A stretch of DNA of 9,567 nucleotides from positions 1 through 9,567 of the forward strand of contig JAXDBZ010000057.1 of assembly GCA_034678345.1 (NCBI GenBank), given 5' to 3'. The position numbers were made by a program, and so were the translations under genes. The notes beneath the pieces are model-generated. The model did not search any database. It was not told where the DNA came from and saw only the letters and a program-made list of their open reading frames with translations. Positions 1 through 5,191 of this stretch are shown piece by piece. Within the stretch, counting starts at the first letter, position 1; each line of letters starts with the position of its first letter. This stretch comes from JANXPZ01 sp034678345 (GTDB lineage: Bacteria; Eisenbacteria; RBG-16-71-46).

Positions 1-385
1 GCAGCCGGGCCAGCAGCCCGCCGGTCAGCACGACCAGCACGTAGAAGAGGATGAACTGGCTCGCGCACCCGCCGGTCTGCGTGGCCAGCAGGGTCACCAG
101 CACGAGGTCCACCGACACCTGCACGAACACCTGCAGCGTCAGCGCGCGCCGCGACCGCGCCGCCAGTTCGTAGACCACCGAGAGCGCCGCCACGGCCAGC
201 CCCACCCCCAGGAACACCCGCGACGCGTCGGGCGGCGCCTCCGCCCGCAGCAGCAGCCCGAGCGGCAGCGCCAGCGCCGCCACCACCAGGCGGCTGCGGA
301 CGAGCGTCCGCAGCCCGCGCACGGGGTCGGTGGTCCGGCCCGCGCAGGACGCGGCCGGCGGCCGGGGTGCGGGGACGGAGCGCAT
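1..385 (-). CDS. pilS: PilS-type sensor histidine kinase, N-terminal part (cut by window edge)
   Basis: My own translation of the minus strand from ATG at 385 stays open to the window edge and gives 128 residues. After an Arg/Pro-rich cytoplasmic start (about 1-32) come four hydrophobic segments at about 33-47, 57-72, 85-103 and 110-128. The end of the third and start of the fourth carry a TGGxxSxF..FYVLVVL pattern, which resembles the conserved Gly-Gly...Ser-Phe...Tyr stretch in the six-helix membrane domain of PilS. Known role of the family: PilS phosphorylates PilR, a sigma-54 activator of pilin transcription. The kinase domains would lie beyond the window, so the identification rests on the membrane domain and on position directly after pilC. 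The start ATG shares its A with the pilC TGA stop (TGATG), and no strong Shine-Dalgarno is visible, so translational coupling is likely. Another membrane-bound kinase of the same family is the main alternative. Confidence 0.78.
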   Translation of the reverse strand, partial: MRSVPAPRPPAASCAGRTTDPVRGLRTLVRSRLVVAALALPLGLLLRAEAPPDASRVFLGVGLAVAALSVVYELAARSRRALTLQVFVQVSVDLVLVTLLATQTGGCASQFILFYVLVVLTGGLLARL

Positions 386-1605
386 CAGTTGCCGCTGCCC
401 GCGACCACGGAGATGAGCTTGAACATCGGCAGGTACATCGCCACGACCATTCCGCCCACCATGCCGCCCATCAGCACGATCATGACCGGCTCGATGACCG
501 AGGTCATCGCGTCCACGGCGCTGTCCACCTCGGACTCGTAGAAGACCGCGATCTTGGTGAGCATCTCGTCCAGGGCACCGGTCTGCTCGCCCACCGAGAT
601 CATCTGCACGACCATGGGCGGGAACACGCCCGAGGTCTTGAGCGGCGCCGACACCGTCTCGCCCTCGCGGATCGAGGCGCGCGCGGTCATGATGGCCTCG
701 GCGATGATCTTGTTACCGGCGGTGCGGGCGGTGATCTCCAGCCCCGACAGGATGGGCACACCCGAGGCGATCAGCGTGCCCAGGGTGCGGGTGAAGCGCG
801 CCACGGCGCTCTTGAGCAGCACGTCGCCGAGCACCGGCATGCGCAGCATGGCCGCGTCCACCGTGCGGTGGCCGTTCTCCGTGGCGTAGTAGCGCTTGAA
901 GACGACGACCACGCCGACGAAGCCGGCGACGATCGCCCACCAGAAGTTCTGCAGGCCCGTGGACAGCATCATCACGATCTTGGTGGGCAGCGGCAGCTCC
1001 CCGCCGAAATCGGTGAACATCTTGGCGAAGGTCGGGATGATGAAGATGAGCATGAAGGCCGCGGCGCCGACGCACACCGTCATGACCACCGCCGGGTAGA
1101 CCATCGCGCCCTTCACCTTGCGCTGCAGGGCGTCGTTCTTCTCGATGTAGGTGGCCAGACGCATGAGGATCTCGTCCAGCACGCCGCCCGCCTCGCCGGC
1201 CGCGACCATGTTGCGGAACAGGTCGTCGAAGACGCTCTTGTGCTTGCCGAGGGCGTCGGCCAGCGTCGAGCCGGCCTCGACCTCGCGGGTGACCTCGCCG
1301 ATGACCCGGCCGAACGCCGGCTTGCTGGCCTGCTTGGCCAGCACGTCGAGGCACTGCACCAGCGGCAGACCCGCCGAGATCATGGTGGCGAACTGGCGGG
1401 TGAAGATGGCCAGGTCCTTGGTCGTGACCCGGACGCCGCCGCCCAGCCGGGGCAGGCGCAGCCCGCCGGCCTTGGGCCGCATCGAGGTGACCAGGATGCG
1501 CTTCTTGCGCAGCAGCTCGACCGCCTCCTCCTGGCGCGCGACCTCGACCTCACCGCTTTGCGCCTCGCCGGCGAGCGTACGTCCCTTCCACACGAAGACT
1601 GGCAT
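385..1605 (-). CDS. pilC: Type IV pilus inner-membrane platform protein PilC
   Basis: The 406-residue protein has the normal length and layout for PilC/GspF. A short N-terminal cytoplasmic part begins MPVFVWKGRT. Two tandem T2SSF domains follow, at about 68-191 and 270-393, each starting with a similar F-x-R-x-(F/L)-(A/G)-T-x-I-x-(A/S)-G pattern (FTRQFATMISAG and FTRTLGTLIASG). Membrane segments lie at about 169-192, 219-237 and 373-396. In the family this protein sits in the inner membrane under the pilus and is engaged by the PilB and PilT ATPases to insert or remove pilin subunits. The ATG is preceded at 5 nt by a perfect AGGAGG, so the start is secure. The gene begins 9 nt after pilT and its stop overlaps pilS, so all are probably translated from one mRNA. 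I see no damage or unusual residues. Confidence 0.97.
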   Translation of the reverse strand: MPVFVWKGRTLAGEAQSGEVEVARQEEAVELLRKKRILVTSMRPKAGGLRLPRLGGGVRVTTKDLAIFTRQFATMISAGLPLVQCLDVLAKQASKPAFGRVIGEVTREVEAGSTLADALGKHKSVFDDLFRNMVAAGEAGGVLDEILMRLATYIEKNDALQRKVKGAMVYPAVVMTVCVGAAAFMLIFIIPTFAKMFTDFGGELPLPTKIVMMLSTGLQNFWWAIVAGFVGVVVVFKRYYATENGHRTVDAAMLRMPVLGDVLLKSAVARFTRTLGTLIASGVPILSGLEITARTAGNKIIAEAIMTARASIREGETVSAPLKTSGVFPPMVVQMISVGEQTGALDEMLTKIAVFYESEVDSAVDAMTSVIEPVMIVLMGGMVGGMVVAMYLPMFKLISVVAGSGN

Positions 1606-1610
1606 GGCGT

Positions 1611-1616
1611 CCTCCT
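1611..1616 (-). promoter_or_regulatory. pilC ribosome-binding site overlapping the pilT stop codon
   Basis: The minus strand reads TAGGAGG at 1617-1611. TAG (1617-1615) ends pilT, and AGGAGG (1616-1611) is a consensus Shine-Dalgarno 5 nt before the pilC ATG. A ribosome terminating on pilT therefore sits directly on the pilC initiation site, which would couple their translation. Confidence 0.85.
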
Positions 1617-2691
1617 ACGCGGCGTTCCGCCAGACCTTGCCGAGCATGCCCTCCAGCTCGGTGCGGTCGGTGGTGTGGTCGAGCGCGTCCTCGGGGGTCA
1701 GCTGGCGGTCGAGCACCGCCTGGAGGAGCGCCTGGTTCATGGTCTGCATGCCGAACTTCTGCCCGGCCTGCATGAGGCTGTAGATCTGGTGGGTCTTGGC
1801 CTCGCGAATCACGGCCTTGATCGCTGGGGTGCAGACCAGCACCTCCGCGCACAGGATGCGGCCGCCACCGCGGCTGCGCGGGATGAGCTGCTGGGTGATG
1901 ACCCCTTCCAGGGTGAAGGCGAGCTGGGTCAGGATCTGCTTCTGCTGGTCCGCCGGGAACACGTCCACGATGCGGTTGACCGCCTCGTAGGTCGAGTTCG
2001 TGTGCAGGGTGGCGAACACCAGGTGGCCGGTCTCGGCGATGGTCAGCGCCGCCTCGATGGTCTCGAGGTCGCGCATCTCGCCGATGAGGATGATGTCGGG
2101 GTCCTGGCGCAGCACGTACTTGAGCGCGGTCGGGAACGAACCCGTGTCCGAACCCACCTCGCGCTGGTTGACGATGCACTTCTTGTGGTGGTGGATGTAC
2201 TCGACCGGGTCCTCGATGGTGATGATGTGGCACTGGCGCGTCTGGTTGATCTTGTCCAGCATCGCCGCCAGGGTCGTGGACTTGCCGCTGCCGGTCGGGC
2301 CGGTCAGCAGGATGAGCCCCTTCAGGCGGTTCGTGAACTCGCGCGCCACCGGCGGCAGGCCGAGCTTCTCCATCGGCATGATGTCGAAGGGGATCTGCCG
2401 GATGACCATCGAGACCACGCCGCGCTGCAGGAACACGTTGGCGCGGTAGCGGGCCAGGCCCTTGATGCCGAAGGAGAAGTCCAGCTCCTTCGTCGTCTCG
2501 AAGCGCTTGCGCTGCTCGTCCGACATCACGCTGTAGGCGAGCTGCACGGTCAGCTCGGGCGTCAGCACGTCGTACTCGCTCGGCGTGATCGCGCCGTCCA
2601 CCCGGAACTCGGGCGGCACCCCGGCCGTGATGTGCAGGTCCGAGGCGTTGCGCGACACCATGTCCTCCAGCAACTGGCGAAGGGTCACCAC
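1615..2691 (-). CDS. pilT: Type IV pilus retraction ATPase PilT
   Basis: The 358-residue protein matches PilT along its length. It has an N-terminal PAS-like domain with the ASDLHIT signature (16-22), Walker A GPTGSGKST (131-139), an Asp box with E160, D161, P162 and E164, Walker B ILIGEMRD (201-208) with catalytic Glu205, and a His box from T221-G222-H223 to H230. The C-terminal retraction motif, usually AIRNLIRE, is present as AIKAVIRE (290-297) and keeps the terminal Arg-Glu. In the family this hexameric ATPase depolymerises the pilus, powering twitching and, where competence exists, DNA uptake. Two adjacent GTG codons can start translation. I chose the first because AGAGGAG lies 10 nt upstream and MVTLRQLL aligns with the usual PilT N-terminus. 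It follows pilB by 73 nt and precedes pilC by 9 nt. Confidence 0.97.
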   Translation of the reverse strand: MVTLRQLLEDMVSRNASDLHITAGVPPEFRVDGAITPSEYDVLTPELTVQLAYSVMSDEQRKRFETTKELDFSFGIKGLARYRANVFLQRGVVSMVIRQIPFDIMPMEKLGLPPVAREFTNRLKGLILLTGPTGSGKSTTLAAMLDKINQTRQCHIITIEDPVEYIHHHKKCIVNQREVGSDTGSFPTALKYVLRQDPDIILIGEMRDLETIEAALTIAETGHLVFATLHTNSTYEAVNRIVDVFPADQQKQILTQLAFTLEGVITQQLIPRSRGGGRILCAEVLVCTPAIKAVIREAKTHQIYSLMQAGQKFGMQTMNQALLQAVLDRQLTPEDALDHTTDRTELEGMLGKVWRNAA

Positions 2692-2701
2692 GTCGTTCGC
2701 T

Positions 2702-2708
2702 CTCCTCT
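2702..2708 (-). promoter_or_regulatory. pilT ribosome-binding site
   Basis: The minus strand reads AGAGGAG about 10 nt before the first of two tandem GTG codons (2691-2689 and 2688-2686). The spacing favours the first GTG as the pilT start. Confidence 0.6.
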
Positions 2709-2731
2709 CTGCCCCGCCTGCGCGGGTCCCA

Positions 2732-2755
2732 GGCGCCGCGGCGGACCGCGGCGCC
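2732..2755 (-). other. Strong stem-loop in the pilB-pilT intergenic gap
   Basis: Arms 2732-2741 and 2746-2755 are perfectly complementary over 10 bp, all G-C, around a 4-nt loop that reads UCCG in the mRNA. The structure begins 9 nt after the pilB stop codon and ends about 40 nt before the pilT start. No U-run follows it, so it is not a textbook intrinsic terminator. Possible roles are partial termination, protection of the pilB mRNA 3' end, or separation of pilB and pilT expression levels. The pairing is seen directly; the role is inferred. Confidence 0.55.
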
Positions 2756-2764
2756 GGCGCGCGG

Positions 2765-4459
2765 TCAGTCCCGGTCCGCCGCCGTCTCCTTGAGCACTTC
2801 CTCGACCGAGGTCAGGCCGCGCTTCAGCTTCTCCAGCGCGTCGCGCCGCAGGGTCAGCATCCCCTGCTCGATGGCGAGGCGCTTGATCTCGTTGGCCGAT
2901 GCCCGCTCCAGCACGAGGTCGCGGATGCCCGTCGTCATGGGCATCACCTCGTAGACGCCCTGCCGGCCGCGATAGCCGGTGTTGTTGCACTCCACGCAAC
3001 CGGCGCCTTCGAAGAAGGTCGCGCGGGCGGCCTCCTCCGGGTCCAGCTGCAGCTCGTTGAGCACCTCCTGGCTCAGCGTGATCGGCCGCTTGCAGGCCGC
3101 GCACACCTTGCGCACCAGACGCTGCGCCAGGATCAGGTTCACCGAGGACGCCACCAGGAACGGCTCGACCCCCATGTCGATCATGCGGCCGATGGCGCTG
3201 GGGGCGTCGTTCGTGTGCAGGGTGGAGAGCACCAGGTGGCCGGTGAGCGCGGCCTTCACCGCGATCGAGCCGGTGTCCAGGTCGCGGATCTCGCCCACCA
3301 TGATGATGTTGGGGTCCTGCCGCAGGAACGCCTTGAGAGCGGCGGCGAAGGTCAGCCCGATGTCGTCGTTCACCAGCACCTGGTTGATGCCGTCCAGGTT
3401 GTACTCGACCGGGTCCTCCGCGGTCATGACGTTGACCTCGGGCGTGTTCACCCGCGACAGGGCGGAGTAGAGCGTCGTCGTCTTGCCCGAGCCGGTCGGC
3501 CCCGTCACCAGCACCATCCCGTAGGGGTTGGCGATGGCCGAGACGAACTCCTTCATCGAGGCGGGCTCGAAGCCCAGCTTCTCGAGGTCGATGTTCAGGT
3601 TGCTCTTGTCGAGGATGCGCATCACGATCTTCTCGCCGAAGATCGTGGGCAGCGACGAGACGCGCAGGTCGATCGTCCGGTTGAGCACCTTGATCTTGAT
3701 GCGCCCGTCCTGGGGCACGCGGCGCTCGGCGATGTCCAGTTCGGCCATGATCTTCAGGCGCGAGAGGATCGCCGCCTTGAACTTCATCGGCGGCGCCATC
3801 ATCTCCTGCAGTACGCCGTCGATGCGGAAGCGCACCCGCATGGCCTTCTCGTAGGGCTCGATGTGGATGTCCGAGGCGCCCTTGCGCACGGCGTCGGCGA
3901 TGAGCGAGTTCACCAGCTTGACGATCGGCGCCTCGTCGGCGGCGCTCAGGCCGGCCTCGGCCTCGGCGCTGTCGTCGTCCTCGACGACGGAGAGCTCCTC
4001 CTCCATGCCCTTCATCACGTCGGCCATCGTCCCGGCGGAGTCGTAGGCGCGGTCGAGGGCCTTCTTGAGGGCGGCCTCGGTCGCCACGTGCGGCTCGACC
4101 TCGTAGCCGGTGATGAACTTGATGTCGTCGATGGCGAAGATGTTCGACGGGTTCGCCATGGCGACGACCAGCCGGCGCCCGCTGCGCGCCACCGGCAGCG
4201 CCATGAAGCGCGTGGCCACGTCGCCGGGGATGAGGCGGGTGAGCGCCGGGTCGGGCTCGTAGCTCTTCAGGTCGTACGACGGCGCGCCGTAGTGCCGCGA
4301 CAGGAACCCGAGCAGCGCGTCCTCGGTCAGGGCGCCCGTCTTGACCAGGTTGCCGGTCAGGCTGCCGCCGAGGTTCTTCTGCTGAAGGACGGCGCGCTGG
4401 AGCGCGTTCTCGTCGATGAGCCGGGCTTCGATCAGCAGCTGTCCGATGTCTTCCTGCAC
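2765..4459 (-). CDS. pilB: Type IV pilus extension ATPase PilB
   Basis: This is the PilB/GspE-type assembly ATPase, 564 residues from GTG at 4459. It has an MshEN/GspE N-terminal domain (about 1-140), an acidic linker (152-170) and an N2 domain with the ASDIHIEP motif (195-202). The motor carries Walker A GPTGSGKTT (320-328), Asp box AEDPVEY (347-353), Walker B IIMVGEIRD (385-393, Glu390), and His box TGHLVLSTLHTND (406-418). The zinc-binding tetracysteine is complete: C453, C456, C488 and C491. In the family the hexamer powers pilin polymerisation through PilC. The frame stays open upstream to 5062, but those residues are Arg/Pro-rich shadow sequence of the neighbouring gene. The GTG start gives the normal family N-terminus and length and has a GGGGA 8 nt before it. 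Oddity: the two MshEN motifs keep their spacing but lack the usual arginines (D4 and S33 instead). PilB is distinguished from GspE by the adjoining pilT and pilS. Confidence 0.96.
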   Translation of the reverse strand: MQEDIGQLLIEARLIDENALQRAVLQQKNLGGSLTGNLVKTGALTEDALLGFLSRHYGAPSYDLKSYEPDPALTRLIPGDVATRFMALPVARSGRRLVVAMANPSNIFAIDDIKFITGYEVEPHVATEAALKKALDRAYDSAGTMADVMKGMEEELSVVEDDDSAEAEAGLSAADEAPIVKLVNSLIADAVRKGASDIHIEPYEKAMRVRFRIDGVLQEMMAPPMKFKAAILSRLKIMAELDIAERRVPQDGRIKIKVLNRTIDLRVSSLPTIFGEKIVMRILDKSNLNIDLEKLGFEPASMKEFVSAIANPYGMVLVTGPTGSGKTTTLYSALSRVNTPEVNVMTAEDPVEYNLDGINQVLVNDDIGLTFAAALKAFLRQDPNIIMVGEIRDLDTGSIAVKAALTGHLVLSTLHTNDAPSAIGRMIDMGVEPFLVASSVNLILAQRLVRKVCAACKRPITLSQEVLNELQLDPEEAARATFFEGAGCVECNNTGYRGRQGVYEVMPMTTGIRDLVLERASANEIKRLAIEQGMLTLRRDALEKLKRGLTSVEEVLKETAADRD

Positions 4460-4539
4460 GGATCCGGTCCCCAGCGATGGTCCTGCCGCCCGTGCCGGGT
4501 CCCCGCGTGGACGGGGAGCCGCCGGTCGTGCGGCCTGCG

Positions 4540-4549
4540 ATGATCCGCG
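4540..4549 (-). repeat. Direct repeat copy A (10 bp) upstream of pilB
   Basis: The plus strand reads ATGATCCGCG here and again, identically and in the same orientation, at 4622-4631. The copies are 82 bp apart start to start, both within the pilB leader spacer. They could be paired regulator sites, though chance is not excluded at this length and base composition. Confidence 0.35.
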
Positions 4550-4552
4550 AAC

Positions 4553-4562
4553 GGGTGCACCC
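4553..4562. promoter_or_regulatory. Perfect 10-bp palindrome GGGTGCACCC, possible operator
   Basis: GGGTGCACCC is its own reverse complement. It lies about 94 nt upstream of the pilB GTG, between direct repeat copy A and the 4562-4589 hairpin. It could be a dimeric regulator site, but the regulator is unknown and short palindromes are common in GC-rich DNA. Confidence 0.3.
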
Positions 4563-4589
4563 TCCCGACGCGCCGTCGCCGTCCGGGAG
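4562..4589 (-). other. Imperfect stem-loop in pilB leader
   Basis: CTCCCGACG (4562-4570) pairs with CGTCCGGGAG (4580-4589) over 9 bp with a single bulged base and a 9-nt loop. It lies 46 nt after the comEA-like stop and about 100 nt before pilB. No U-run follows on the minus strand, so it may be a weak or Rho-assisted terminator or a leader structure. Confidence 0.35.
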
Positions 4590-4621
4590 CGAACGGCCGC
4601 GGCATGACGGGGTTGAGCGCC

Positions 4622-4631
4622 ATGATCCGCG
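4622..4631 (-). repeat. Direct repeat copy B (10 bp) upstream of pilB
   Basis: This is the second identical copy of ATGATCCGCG (plus strand), starting 4 nt downstream of the comEA-like stop codon in transcription direction. See copy A at 4540-4549. Confidence 0.35.
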
Positions 4632-4635
4632 GGGG

Positions 4636-5142
4636 TTATCGGCCGTGGCCGGGGTCCTTCTGAACCGGAATCTGCACGCGCTCCCGCGCCGCGGGATTGC
4701 CGATTGCAACCCCGTGCGGGGCGCCGTCCGCCGCCACGGAGGCGACGACGTGGGGCCGCAGGCGCTCGAGCAGCCGCGGCCCGATCCCGGGCACGGCCAG
4801 CAGGTCGTCGGGCTCGCGGAACGGGCCGTGCTCCTGCCGGTGGCGGAGGATGCGCCCGGCCAGCACCGGGCCGATGCCGGGCAGGGCGTCGAGCTCGGCC
4901 AGGCCCGCGCGGTTGATGTCCACGAGCGGGGCGGCGGTTCGCCCCGGCACCGCGGGAGGCGGGCCGTCGCCGCCGGCCGCCGGACCGCTCGTCGCCGGCC
5001 CGCCGGTGACGCCCTGCGGCTCCGCCGGCGGCGGGGTCGGGTCGGGATGGGTCGCGCGCCACAGGTCCCGCGCCGCCCCGAGCGACAGGAGCACGACCAG
5101 GAGCAGCGCACCGCGCCGCTCCGCCGGCGTCCAGACCGCCAT
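4636..5142 (-). CDS. Membrane-anchored ComEA-like helix-hairpin-helix DNA-binding protein
   Basis: The 168-residue protein has a short N-terminus with one hydrophobic anchor (about 11-24, GALLLVVLLS). A Pro/Gly/Ala-rich linker (about 33-70) follows, then a ComEA-type tandem helix-hairpin-helix domain (about 72-131). The domain shows the family start VDINRAG (74-80), the first hairpin LPGIGPVLA (87-95), and the second hairpin VPGIGPRLL (118-126). In the family, ComEA binds double-stranded DNA without sequence specificity in the periplasm or at the outer face of the inner membrane, and pulls it in during transformation. A 37-residue tail after the domain has no motif that I recognise. The ATG at 5142 is preceded by GGAAGG only 3 nt away. 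The gene follows the barrel gene by 49 nt and precedes pilB by 176 nt, so proximity to the pilus motor supports a competence role. HhH domains also occur in other membrane or repair proteins, so I give no gene symbol. Confidence 0.85.
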   Translation of the reverse strand: MAVWTPAERRGALLLVVLLSLGAARDLWRATHPDPTPPPAEPQGVTGGPATSGPAAGGDGPPPAVPGRTAAPLVDINRAGLAELDALPGIGPVLAGRILRHRQEHGPFREPDDLLAVPGIGPRLLERLRPHVVASVAADGAPHGVAIGNPAARERVQIPVQKDPGHGR

Positions 5143-5191
5143 GGACCTTCCGCGGGGGCGGGTGCCGCCGGCGGCGCGGGAGCCGCTCAGC

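Larger units (their letters stand above)
4460..4635 (-). promoter_or_regulatory. Putative leader/regulatory spacer upstream of pilB
   Basis: This 176-bp gap between the comEA-like gene and pilB is the largest gap between genes in the window. It contains no convincing gene. I see no clear sigma-70 hexamer pair and no sigma-54 GG-N10-GC element with good flanks. It does hold several structured elements: a perfect palindrome (4553-4562), a direct repeat (4540-4549 and 4622-4631), and hairpins at 4562-4589 and 4500-4517 (6-bp perfect arms). It is the natural place for pil operon control, but the assignment rests on position and structure only. Confidence 0.4.

Noticed and set aside
367..2793. Long plus-strand open frame of about 808 codons, very rich in His, Arg and Asp, opposite pilC and pilT
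   Set aside because: It is the antisense shadow of strongly biased GC-rich codons. It lacks domain structure, and the minus strand encodes unmistakable PilC and PilT here.
2585..4543. Long plus-strand open frame of about 652 codons opposite pilB
   Set aside because: It is antisense to a complete PilB with all catalytic motifs. Its composition is His/Arg/Gly-rich, with no recognisable fold.
4432..4623. 63-codon minus-strand open frame in the pilB leader
   Set aside because: It runs into pilB in another frame, has an Arg/His/Pro-rich composition typical of shadows, and has no good ribosome-binding site.
4460..4635. Sigma-54 promoter (GG-N10-GC) upstream of pilB
   Set aside because: Candidate TGGC and GGCAC stretches on the minus strand do not have a GC doublet at the required spacing within a plausible flanking context.
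4460..5062. N-terminal extension of PilB by about 201 residues
   Set aside because: The frame is merely open through the comEA-like gene. The extra residues are Arg/Pro-rich noise, and the GTG at 4459 gives the normal family length.
5164..5175. Perfect 12-bp palindrome GCCGCCGGCGGC between the barrel and ComEA-like genes
   Set aside because: It has no loop, consists only of G and C, and is of a kind expected by chance at this base composition. No functional reading is supported.
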